This document shows, in pieces, positions 1-5,629 of a stretch of DNA of 6,541 nt. The notes beneath the pieces were generated by a model. It saw only the letters and a list, made by a program, of their open reading frames with translations. It did no database searches and was not told the DNA's origin. Position 1 is the stretch's first letter, and every line of letters begins with the position of its first letter. Source of the DNA: UBA2283 sp041658955 (GTDB taxonomy: Bacteria > Patescibacteriota > Microgenomatia > UBA12405); contig JBAZZE010000033.1 in NCBI GenBank assembly GCA_041658955.1, positions 1-6,541 of the forward strand. The letters run 5' to 3'. The translations under genes and the position numbers were made by a program.

Positions 1-31
1 TAAAAACATGTCTAGCTTAACATAGCCAACT
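1..31 (-). repeat. Possible partial copy of the inverted-repeat element arm, cut by the window edge
   Basis: Read on the minus strand, this stretch begins AGTTGG directly after the stop codon of the 64-residue gene and continues to TAGACATGTT and TTTA. The same blocks, AGTTGG, TAGACATGTT and TTTA, occur in the same order in the outer arm of the 151-base element at 2873-3023. Here about 9 extra bases separate the first two blocks, and one base is missing before TTTA. In both places the arm lies just downstream of the last gene of a run. If it is a true second copy, the rest lies outside the window. The match is short and gapped, so chance similarity is possible. Confidence 0.3.
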
Positions 32-226
32 TTAATTTACAATCGGTTCTTCCACTAGTTTAGCAGGGTCAAAGTCCTTATCGACCACTGACAGAACCAT
101 ATTAATCACCTCTTCTGGTAACTCTTCATTATCGGCATAGCCGACTAGAAGTTCGTCAGCTTTTAACATTGTGTCAGCTGAAACCTCCATCCCGGCAATA
201 ATTTCTCTAGCTTCTTTAACTGTCAT
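32..226 (-). CDS. Small acidic protein of unknown function, translationally coupled to cysS
   Basis: A 64-residue protein I do not recognise. It has about 16 Asp/Glu against 5 Lys/Arg, one Tyr and one Phe, no Cys or His, no signal peptide and no membrane segment, so it is probably a soluble cytosolic protein. The sequence looks mostly helical, with three amphipathic stretches at roughly residues 3-12, 18-30 and 37-49, and a Pro/Glu-containing tail. Its ATG overlaps the TGA of cysS in an ATGA junction, the same coupling seen between yqeY and ybeY, which argues that the frame is real. A good -10 hexamer (TATAAT at 238-243) just upstream could also give it its own transcript. The stop is followed after no spacer by a stretch resembling the repeat element. 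The function is unknown; any link to cysteine charging rests only on position. Confidence 0.6.
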   Translation of the reverse strand: MTVKEAREIIAGMEVSADTMLKADELLVGYADNEELPEEVINMVLSVVDKDFDPAKLVEEPIVN

Positions 227-1599
227 AATTGTTTTAAATTATAACCCCCAACCTTGTCTTCGACAATATACCCGAGTTTTTCGATTTCAACTCTCAATCG
301 ATCTGCCTCTGCCCAATTTTTATCATTCTTTGCTTTTAGCCTATCATCAGCCAATTTTGTTACTTCAACGGGTGCTGTTTTCTCTACTTTTTCTATACCC
401 AAACTTAGTCCCAATACCCCATCCCAGTCTATTAATGTCGCCCGACGATCTGCTTCACTAAACTTTTCATCCTTAATCATTTTCCATACCAAAGCCAACA
501 CTTCTGGCATAGCCAAATCGTCACTTAATTTGGTTTCAAATTGGTTTTTGTATTCGTCAATAATTTTCCCCCTTACTCCAATCGCAAATCCTTGTATCTT
601 ATGTAAAGCCACCTCAGAAGCCTTCAATGAATCTATTGAGAATGCCATTCCTTTCCGATAATGAGATGACAATACCATGTAGCGATAGGCCAATGGATCA
701 TGACCCATCTCAATCAAATCAAAGACGGTATACAGTCCCCCAGTTGATTTACTAATTTTGGCTCCATTAAAAGTAATAAAAGCATTGTGCATCCAAACAT
801 TGGCTGTTTGCGCTCCAAATGCTCCATAACCCTGAGCTATTTCGTTAGTGTGATGAATATTAATATGATCCTCACCACCGGTATGAATATCAAAAGGATT
901 ACCCAAAAATTTGGTCGACATGGCGGTACATTCTATATGCCAACCCGGGAAACCTTTTCCCCAAGGGCTTTCCCATTCCATTTGGCGGACAGTTCCATCA
1001 TTTGGAGAAAATTTCCACAGAGCAAAATCGGTTGGATTTCTCTTTTCTTCATTGGCTTCTACCCGAGCTCCTTCCCTAAGTTTTTCGATATCTATATTAG
1101 CAAAATCTCCATAACTTTCCATTTTAGATGTATCAAAATAAATCCCGTCACTTATTTTGTAAGTGAAACCCCGCTCCTCAATTTTTTTGACAAGTTCAAT
1201 TTGTTCTGGAATATTGTCGGTGGCTCTAGGAAGTACATCTGGGTGGACAATGTTTAATTTATCCAAATTATCGACAAACTCAGCTTCATATTTTTTAGCC
1301 AAGTCCCATGCCGATAGTCCGGTCAATCTGGAACCTTTTTCCATCTTGTCTTCCCCACTATTACTATCATTGACTAGGTGTCCAACATCAGTAATATTGA
1401 CTACCCACTTCACTTGATAATCCAGGTATCTCAACGATCTAACTAAAATATCCCAAACCACATAGGCATACATATTGCCGATATGTGGACTACTATATAC
1501 TGTCGGTCCGCAGGAATAAATCCCCACTTCACCGCCATTTATCGGTTTTAAGTCTTCTTTAGTCCTTTTGGCTGTATTGTAGACACTAACTGTTTTCAT
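223..1599 (-). CDS. cysS: Cysteinyl-tRNA synthetase
   Basis: Class I aminoacyl-tRNA synthetase that activates cysteine with ATP and loads it onto tRNA-Cys in the cytosol. At 458 residues it is full length for the bacterial family. The HIGH signature appears as PHIGN (residues 38-42) and KMSKS as KISKS (281-285). The four expected zinc ligands, which select cysteine, are all present: Cys30, Cys224 (GWHIEC), His249 and Glu253 (HHTNE). Their spacing matches the E. coli enzyme with a constant offset of 15 after the first. A helical DALR-type region follows from about 315, and the C-terminal tail (about 410-458, with KNWAEADRLR) is typical of the family. The ATG fits the usual N-terminus (VYNTAKRTKEDLKP). 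It begins 8 bases after the broken deacetylase gene and overlaps the next gene by 4 bases. No Shine-Dalgarno sequence is visible; TAAAAT lies 5 bases before the ATG. Confidence 0.98.
   Translation of the reverse strand: MKTVSVYNTAKRTKEDLKPINGGEVGIYSCGPTVYSSPHIGNMYAYVVWDILVRSLRYLDYQVKWVVNITDVGHLVNDSNSGEDKMEKGSRLTGLSAWDLAKKYEAEFVDNLDKLNIVHPDVLPRATDNIPEQIELVKKIEERGFTYKISDGIYFDTSKMESYGDFANIDIEKLREGARVEANEEKRNPTDFALWKFSPNDGTVRQMEWESPWGKGFPGWHIECTAMSTKFLGNPFDIHTGGEDHINIHHTNEIAQGYGAFGAQTANVWMHNAFITFNGAKISKSTGGLYTVFDLIEMGHDPLAYRYMVLSSHYRKGMAFSIDSLKASEVALHKIQGFAIGVRGKIIDEYKNQFETKLSDDLAMPEVLALVWKMIKDEKFSEADRRATLIDWDGVLGLSLGIEKVEKTAPVEVTKLADDRLKAKNDKNWAEADRLRVEIEKLGYIVEDKVGGYNLKQL
238..266 (-). promoter_or_regulatory. 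Possible internal promoter for the 64-residue gene
   Basis: On the minus strand, TTGTCG (266-261) is followed after 17 bases by TATAAT (243-238), a perfect -10 hexamer, which ends 11 bases before the ATG at 226. It lies inside the last codons of cysS, where TAT AAT encodes Tyr-Asn, so it may be coincidental. No clear Shine-Dalgarno sequence precedes the ATG. Confidence 0.3.
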
Positions 1600-1604
1600 A
1601 GTTT

Positions 1605-1610
1605 ATTTTA
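1605..1610 (-). promoter_or_regulatory. Possible -10 element immediately before cysS
   Basis: TAAAAT, five of six matches to TATAAT, ends 5 bases before the cysS ATG and overlaps the stop codon of the deacetylase gene. No convincing -35 hexamer lies 16-18 bases upstream. It is listed because the same close placement of a -10-like hexamer is seen before dnaX and the coiled-coil gene. Confidence 0.22.
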
Positions 1611-2181
1611 TCTAATAACTAAATATTTTTCGCCTACCTTCTCCAGAATTTCCCGCGAAATTACCTGAGACGGATAAAATTGAGCTGCATAGTCTAATCT
1701 TTGATCTGTACTAGTCGCTTCTCCATCTCCTGTCCACAACAACAACCCCCTTCTCCCCGGCATCCCTGTCGAGACTAATCGAGCCACTTCACCGGTTCGA
1801 TTATGATCTGGATGATCATAACCATAGGTCAATTCAAACGGGTTCATGGAGATAATCGTGTCCAACTTTTTTTCCTCAACAACTCTAGCTACTTCCCTTA
1901 CCATTCTTTGCAGAGGTACGTAAGCCAATCCCAAATCAGGAAACTTAAAAACTTCAAAATCAAATCCCCACCAATTCATCGCCCGGGAAAACTCATCCAT
2001 TCTCCGTTCTGGGTTTTTACCCCGTTCTCCCCTGGTTAGCAGTAATACTGTTGTCTCAATTTTAGTGTCGACAAAGACATCTCATTGCCTCGAGTTTCAA
2101 AAGCTCATCGTCTGGATGAGGAATAATTACTCCGACTCGCTCACCTTGCTTAAAAGTATATCTATCTATTGAAATTGTCAT
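1608..2181 (-). pseudogene. PIG-L/LmbE-family deacetylase gene interrupted by one frameshift
   Basis: PIG-L enzymes are zinc-dependent deacetylases that remove acetyl groups from N-acetylglucosamine-type substrates; the exact substrate cannot be told here. The ATG at 2181 opens a 39-codon frame with the metal-binding motif PHPDDE (residues 21-26), ending at TAA 2064-2062. The rest is one frame over, open from GAT at 2081 to TAA at 1608. It continues with VDTKIETTVLLLTRGERG, the expected second strand, then the second metal motif HPDHN and a family-like end (YPSQVISREILEKVGEKY). Skipping one base between about 2085 and 2065 joins them into about 190 residues with normal spacing between motifs. 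The ATG at 2000 would make only a C-terminal 130-residue fragment without the first motif. The usual glycine pair after PHPDDE is replaced by Glu-Ala, a further divergence. A recent mutation, a sequencing error and, less likely, recoding all fit. It sits 8 bases upstream of cysS. Confidence 0.8.
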
Positions 2182-2212
2182 AATGAAAAAAAGAAAAATT
2201 AAAAAAGAAAAT

Positions 2213-2249
2213 AAAAAAGTCCAACCTAAATTGCCCCGTTACCGGGGTT
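2213..2249 (-). terminator. Possible terminator or RNA hairpin after the coiled-coil gene
   Basis: On the minus strand CCCCG-GTAA-CGGGG (2247-2234) makes a 5-bp GC stem with a GNRA-type loop, 32 bases beyond the stop of the coiled-coil gene. Outer AACC (2249-2246) can pair with GGTT (2226-2223) as an alternative, longer fold that ends nearer the T-rich stretch beginning at 2218 (TTTTTTATTTTCTTTTTT). In the simple fold the T run begins 15 bases past the stem, further than in a standard intrinsic terminator, so the call is tentative. The gap 2182-2281 holds nothing else I can identify. Confidence 0.4.
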
Positions 2250-2281
2250 AGTACATGATCGAATTACCATTACCATATTCA

Positions 2282-2794
2282 CTACTCCATTTTACCAGCC
2301 AACTCAGCTGTTTGCGATAATTGAGAAGGATCTGGTTGCTGAGTCTTCTTTTTACCCTTAGCAAAGGCACTTCCCCGACTTTTCTTTTGTTTAGCCGGAT
2401 TCGTCGACACTCCCATTTCTGCCGCTAGTTGCTGGTGCTCCTGGGCTTCCATTTGTCTTTGAATTCGCAAGTTCTCCAGGAATTGTTTTTCTTTTTGATC
2501 CTCTTCCCTTTCCTCTTCTTTTTCAACTTGTGTCATTTCTGCTTGAACATTTCTACCTGACTCACTCATTCCTGCCCTAAGGTTGGCCATTTCGGCTTGT
2601 TTCTTTTGTTCATCTTCAGCTCGTTTTCGGGCTGTTTCCTCAGGAGTTAACGTCTTAAGACCACCTAAAAGTTCTTTTCCGGTAATTACTGACTCAGTAA
2701 TTTTGCCACCTTCTTTGGCTATTTCTTTACCGGTCTCCATCCCTATCTGCCCGAGATTTTTGAGAACTTTTTTCAAAATTGAGTCATCTGCCAT
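2282..2794 (-). CDS. Uncharacterised charged coiled-coil protein
   Basis: A 170-residue soluble protein with no function I can assign. Residues 1-50 are a helical, glycine-containing N-terminal region (LKNLGQIGMETGKEIAKEGG). Residues about 51-127 are very rich in Glu, Lys, Gln and Arg without proline, and probably form a long helix or coiled coil, broken near 75-82 (GMSESGRN). Residues 129-153 are basic and probably disordered (KKSRGSAFAKGKKK), which could bind nucleic acid, and a short polar tail follows. There is no Cys, one His (120), and no signal peptide or membrane segment. Small proteins of this style occur in CPR/Microgenomates genomes; DUF5660 is a family that comes to mind, from memory and unchecked. 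The first ATG is preceded by a promoter-like TAGAAT 5 bases upstream and no Shine-Dalgarno sequence. The gene stands between the structured element after recR and a possible terminator, so it may be transcribed alone. Confidence 0.8.
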   Translation of the reverse strand: MADDSILKKVLKNLGQIGMETGKEIAKEGGKITESVITGKELLGGLKTLTPEETARKRAEDEQKKQAEMANLRAGMSESGRNVQAEMTQVEKEEEREEDQKEKQFLENLRIQRQMEAQEHQQLAAEMGVSTNPAKQKKSRGSAFAKGKKKTQQPDPSQLSQTAELAGKME

Positions 2795-2799
2795 AACTG

Positions 2800-2827
2800 A
2801 TTCTACCCTAATTGTTTCTTACATCAA
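2800..2827 (-). promoter_or_regulatory. Promoter-like site for the coiled-coil gene, possibly giving a leaderless transcript
   Basis: On the minus strand TTGATG (2827-2822), a 16-base spacer and TAGAAT (2805-2800) resemble a sigma-70-type promoter, with 4/6 and 5/6 matches. The -10 hexamer ends 5 bases before the ATG at 2794, so transcription would start at or next to the start codon. Confidence 0.45.
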
Positions 2828-2872
2828 CCAACACAGATATAAATTCAAGGATTCTTTTGTTGCTGATAATAA

Positions 2873-3023
2873 AGTTGGTATAGATGTGTTCTGAAGGAAT
2901 TAACGCAGCAGATCCGTTTTTTTTGCTTGTAGATCTGCGAGTTTGTAGATAGCGGCTGGACGTGCCATTGGAGTCTCTTCACTTAGCCGACTATCGGTCC
3001 TAAAGAACATGTCTATACCAACT
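2873..3023 (-). repeat. 151-base inverted-repeat element with a three-way-junction fold; structured RNA or small mobile repeat
   Basis: The two ends, 2998-3023 and 2873-2898, are imperfect inverted repeats. Of 26 positions 22 pair, as 12 bp, a 2x2 internal loop, 6 bp, a 2x2 loop and 4 bp. Inside, read on the minus strand, 2995-2985 pairs with 2957-2948 (10 bp around GGCT/AGCC, one bulged base, 27-base loop), and GCAGATC 2938-2932 pairs with GATCTGC 2914-2908 (17-base loop containing eight A). GGAC at 3000-2997 could also pair with GTCC at 2961-2958 in the first loop, in competition with the innermost closing pairs. The element begins 15 bases after the recR stop and ends 78 bases before the next gene. 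It fills most of the 244-base gap 2795-3038. The strand is a guess, since the fold also works on the plus strand. I do not recognise it as 6S, SRP, tmRNA, RNase P or any riboswitch. A miniature transposable element is the main alternative. A 36-codon open frame (3010-2900) lies inside. Confidence 0.5.
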
Positions 3024-3038
3024 AAAAAATGAAAAAAT

Positions 3039-3650
3039 TTAAATCTGTGTCCTTCCTTCCATCGCTCGACTCAATGTTGCCATGTCAACATATTCCATAT
3101 CCGACCCAATTGGTAGTCCACTTCCAATTCGACTAATTTTTAATTCAGATTTACCCAGTCCTTCAATTTTTTTACGAAGATACAATGCGGTCGCCTCCCC
3201 TTCCATGGTTAGGTTAGTCGCCAAAATTACTTCTACGGGCCCTTCTATTTTGACTAGCCGAGCTAATAATTCTTCAATCTTCAAATCTTCAGGCCCTATA
3301 TGATTTAAAGGGTTGATTACCCCATTTAAAACATGATAAACACCGCCATAATTACCCACGTTTTCCAATGCGATCACATCGATGGCCCGTTCTACCACAC
3401 AAATTAAGTTTGATTTTCGCCTCTCATCACTACAAATACCACAAGTCTCACTCTCACTAACCCCAAAGCAGTTATCACAAATCTTGATTTCACTTTTTAA
3501 TCTGGAAAGATCAGAGGCAATTTCTTCTACAAAACTAGTCGGGGTATTAAGAAGATAAAATGCCAATCTCGTGGCACTTTTTGGACCAATACCTGGCAAT
3601 CTTTCAAAAACTCCCACTAAATCCGATATCGCTCGAGGTAACGATGCCAT
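3039..3650 (-). CDS. recR: Recombination mediator protein RecR
   Basis: DNA-binding protein of the RecFOR pathway. With RecO it helps load RecA onto SSB-coated single-stranded DNA at gaps and stalled forks. The 203 residues are full length. In order: a helix-hairpin-helix region with LPGIGPKSATRLAFYLL (18-34); a C4 zinc module with Cys58, Cys61, Cys70 and Cys73; and a Toprim domain from about 82 containing ICVVER with Glu87, YHVLNGVINPLNHIGPEDL (105-123) and ATNLTMEGEATALYL (144-158). The C-terminal GLPIGSDMEYVDMATLSRAM segment (178-197) completes it. The usual Pro of ATNPT is Leu147, a mild deviation. The ATG lies one base after the ybaB stop, and GGAAGGG inside the end of ybaB, about 10 bases upstream, is a fair Shine-Dalgarno sequence, so the two genes are very probably cotranscribed. 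It ends the dnaX-ybaB-recR cluster; the structured element follows. Confidence 0.97.
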   Translation of the reverse strand: MASLPRAISDLVGVFERLPGIGPKSATRLAFYLLNTPTSFVEEIASDLSRLKSEIKICDNCFGVSESETCGICSDERRKSNLICVVERAIDVIALENVGNYGGVYHVLNGVINPLNHIGPEDLKIEELLARLVKIEGPVEVILATNLTMEGEATALYLRKKIEGLGKSELKISRIGSGLPIGSDMEYVDMATLSRAMEGRTQI

Positions 3651-3651
3651 A

Positions 3652-3924
3652 TTACATCATCCCTTCCAAACCCTTGCCCAATTCTTGCATCTTGCGCATT
3701 GATGATTCGGTAGATTTTTTAAGAGCTTTATTGATAGCTTCAACAATAACCTTATTTTCAACTCCATTTATAATCAAGCTTTTGATCTTAGGTTCACTCA
3801 TGGCCATAAAACCGCTCACTTCAATCTTTATTCCGGCATCTTCATATTCGTAGCTTTGAGATTCGATCTCTTTCTTCATCTTAAAAACTTGCATTGCCAT
3901 CTTGGCCTTATCGATAACTGACAT
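3652..3924 (-). CDS. ybaB: YbaB/EbfC family nucleoid-associated protein
   Basis: Small dimeric DNA-binding protein of the YbaB/EbfC family, thought to coat or organise the nucleoid. The 90 residues are slightly short against the usual 100-110, mainly from a reduced N-terminus. The pattern is typical: an N-terminal helix (1-23, AKMAMQVFKMKKEIES), a central strand pair in which GFMAMSEPKIKSLIING (38-54) stands for the family's V.G...v..i.I motif, then a long C-terminal helix ending in a Met/Gly-rich tail (MRKMQELGKGLEGMM). Its place between dnaX and recR is the classic one and strongly supports the call. It starts 142 bases after dnaX, a longer gap than elsewhere here, so it may have its own promoter or leader. 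No Shine-Dalgarno sequence is visible before the ATG. A 9-base direct repeat, GTTAGAATT, occurs twice (3958-3950 and 3945-3937) just upstream. It has no known link to RecR function beyond gene order. Confidence 0.93.
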   Translation of the reverse strand: MSVIDKAKMAMQVFKMKKEIESQSYEYEDAGIKIEVSGFMAMSEPKIKSLIINGVENKVIVEAINKALKKSTESSMRKMQELGKGLEGMM

Positions 3925-4005
3925 AAATTTAAAAATAAATTCTAACTTCCAATTCTAACATTAAACCATAATTGCTAATACTCCAGTAAGTTCCCAAGCC
4001 AGTTA

Positions 4006-4024
4006 ACAGGGAGATTCCCCCTAT
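4006..4024 (-). other. RNA hairpin in the dnaX-ybaB spacer
   Basis: On the minus strand ATAGGGGG (4024-4017) pairs with CTCCCTGT (4013-4006) across an AAT loop, an 8-bp stem using two G-U wobbles. The wobbles become A-C mismatches on the plus strand, so the fold favours minus-strand RNA. No T run follows, so it is not a standard terminator; it could protect the dnaX end or sit in a ybaB leader. I see no other clear element in the 142-base gap 3925-4066 apart from the GTTAGAATT repeat before ybaB. Confidence 0.35.
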
Positions 4025-4066
4025 GTCGATTAAACAGAGTTTCTCTTCGAGTTTTGTTGGTCAATT

Positions 4067-5623
4067 TTAGCCAAATATTTGTTTGGCAACGTCATACATT
4101 TCATCCCCAGTTGCTGTGGGAGCTGGTGGTGTCACCACCTCTTCAGGTGTGTCATTTTTGACTACTATTGGCTCTAATTTACTTTTTGCCAAAATACATT
4201 CAAATGTAAGTTCTACTCCAAACACTGATTTAAATCCCTGTTCCACAATTTGTCGATTTTTGGCTTCTTCCAACTTGTCTTTATGAAATGGATAGAAAAC
4301 TTCACAGACAATCGCTCCCCCACTAATTTTTGTAGGTCGCACCGCTCTTAAAAAGGCTTCAACAGAGTGATTAAAAGGCTTAACCGCCATCAAAACTTTA
4401 CCCCAATCTTCAGACACTTTATTGATATCAAAATCTACATTGATTTTTTTTACCATAGAGTGTTCGACCTTTTCCACAACTTTCTTATCGACATTGTTGT
4501 GGCTTTCGGATATAGATTTTGACTCAATCACTTTTTCAATTTCTTTTTCTTTTTTTACCTCAGGAATTTTTTTTGGTTCACCACTTTGTTTTCCTTCTAA
4601 AAATTCGACTACCACTAACTGCAAAGGTAGTTGGGGAATAAATGAATCCGCTTCCATTTTTCCAGCTCCAATTAAAAGTTGCAATAATTTTTCCAGCTTT
4701 GTTAACCCAAGTGCTGTTTCCTGCTTATCACCAACACCACAAGCTTCCAAAAGTTTTGTTTGAAAATATCCAATTAATCTTTCTCTAAATACCCTAAAAT
4801 CAACACCTGCATTAGCCATTTTTTCCAACTTTGTCATAACTAGTGATAGCTCCCCTTTTACCAAGTCATCTTCAAAAAGCCCTGGTGTATATTCACCTAA
4901 TCTGGTTTCCAGAAAAAGATCAACTTTAGTGTCGGTCATTTCTACACCAGTTTCCAAAAATAATTCGTTAAATAGTTTGTGTAAGTTACGGAAACTTCGG
5001 TCACAATTACTAATCATTTTTTTTAGTGACTGTTTGCTAACTTTAATCTCCTCACCTTCTACCACCCTTAAAAGAGATTTAAGCATTTCATCATCCCCAC
5101 CCTTCTCAAATCTGACCTTTATCAGTCTCGATAGAACAGTGTCAGGAATTTTTTCTTCATCAGTCGTACATAAAATAAAGACTGTTTGTTTTGGTGGCTC
5201 TTCTAAAAGTTTTAATAATGCATTAAATGCATCCCGAGTCATCATGTGTACCTCATCAATCACAAAGACTTTCTTCCGAAGACGCGCTGGGGAAAGATAT
5301 GCCCTGTCTTTCAAAGATCTAGCTTCTTCTATCCCACGGTTTGAGGCAGCATCTATTTCGACCACATCAAGACTATTTCCCGATAAAATCTCAAGACAAC
5401 TTGGGCACTTACCACACGGATCTACTCCTTTAGTTTTTTCACAATTCAAAGCTCTAGCCACAATCCGTGCTGCCGATGTTTTTCCAGCACCTTTTGGTCC
5501 AGAAAACAGCAATGCTTGGGGAATTTCTTTAGCAGATAGTAAGTTGGTTAAGTTCTTTACCACAATAGCCGAATCCAAATCAGCTAGAGTAAGAGGACGA
5601 TATTTTAAATGAAACACAGACAT
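4067..5623 (-). CDS. dnaX: DNA polymerase III subunit gamma/tau
   Basis: AAA+ subunit of the clamp loader that opens the beta clamp and places it on primed DNA; the long tau form also links the loader to the polymerase. Seen in 518 residues: N-terminal HLKYRPLTLADL; Walker A GPKGAGKT (42-49); a zinc module with Cys61, Cys70, Cys73 and Cys76; Walker B VFVIDEVH (119-126); the MTRDAFNALLKLLEEPP segment (128-144); a sensor-1 region with TT 153-154 and the SRL motif in place of the usual SRC (165-167). The lid and collar domains follow to about 345. Next are a Lys/Glu-rich linker (351-394) and a C-terminal tau-like domain (about 395-480, containing EDWGKVLMAVKPFNHSVEAF), then a Pro-rich tail ending DEMYDVAKQIFG. 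An A8 slippery run lies at codons 350-353, exactly at the collar-linker border. The ATG has TAGAAT 6 bases upstream and no Shine-Dalgarno sequence. Confidence 0.97.
   Translation of the reverse strand: MSVFHLKYRPLTLADLDSAIVVKNLTNLLSAKEIPQALLFSGPKGAGKTSAARIVARALNCEKTKGVDPCGKCPSCLEILSGNSLDVVEIDAASNRGIEEARSLKDRAYLSPARLRKKVFVIDEVHMMTRDAFNALLKLLEEPPKQTVFILCTTDEEKIPDTVLSRLIKVRFEKGGDDEMLKSLLRVVEGEEIKVSKQSLKKMISNCDRSFRNLHKLFNELFLETGVEMTDTKVDLFLETRLGEYTPGLFEDDLVKGELSLVMTKLEKMANAGVDFRVFRERLIGYFQTKLLEACGVGDKQETALGLTKLEKLLQLLIGAGKMEADSFIPQLPLQLVVVEFLEGKQSGEPKKIPEVKKEKEIEKVIESKSISESHNNVDKKVVEKVEHSMVKKINVDFDINKVSEDWGKVLMAVKPFNHSVEAFLRAVRPTKISGGAIVCEVFYPFHKDKLEEAKNRQIVEQGFKSVFGVELTFECILAKSKLEPIVVKNDTPEEVVTPPAPTATGDEMYDVAKQIFG
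4567..4574 (-). promoter_or_regulatory. Likely slippage site in dnaX producing a short gamma form
   Basis: Eight A bases on the minus strand read CCA AAA AAA ATT (Pro350-Lys-Lys-Ile353). A -1 shift gives Asn-Ser and then TGA, a protein of about 354 residues. A +1 shift also ends within four codons at TAA. Both transcriptional slippage, as in Thermus dnaX, and ribosomal frameshifting at A AAA AAA, as in E. coli dnaX, would work here. A Shine-Dalgarno-like AGAAGGA begins about 24 bases before the run. A second run of seven A follows at codons 356-358. Confidence 0.6.
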
Positions 5624-5629
5624 CCACTC

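Noticed and set aside
787..1257. Plus-strand open frame of 156 codons, with others at 254-661 and 1163-1417
   Set aside because: All are antisense to cysS, which is complete with its signature motifs. Their products are Ser/Phe/Ile-rich without recognisable domains.
1608..2000. Taking the ATG at 2000 as the true start of the deacetylase gene
   Set aside because: The same frame stays open upstream to 2081 and encodes the family strand ending in LLLTRGERG, and the matching PHPDDE N-terminus lies in the neighbouring frame. The ATG at 2000 is therefore an internal Met.
2889..2914. SRP-like GAAGGAA...GCAGCAG motif on the plus strand
   Set aside because: The words resemble the SRP apical region, but the order and spacing do not form the required helix; the same bases pair better in the element's end stem and inner hairpin.
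2873..3023. Integron attC site
   Set aside because: The arms read GTTGG/CCAAC but do not fit the GTTRRRY core consensus, the typical unpaired extrahelical bases are not evident, and no integrase or cassette array is present.
3925..4066. SRP (4.5S) RNA gene in the dnaX-ybaB spacer
   Set aside because: The location is suggestive, but neither strand has the conserved GGAA-type apical loop with the flanking AGCAG bulge signature of SRP RNA.
4551..4558. Second A run in dnaX as an independent recoding site
   Set aside because: It can slip in principle and a -1 shift also meets a stop five codons on, but it is shorter than the A8 run just before it. It is treated as part of the Lys-rich linker rather than a separate site.
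4929..5612. A 227-codon open frame on the plus strand opposite dnaX
   Set aside because: It lies wholly antisense to a conserved gene with intact motifs, has a Ser/Leu-rich composition typical of antisense shadows, and has no family resemblance.
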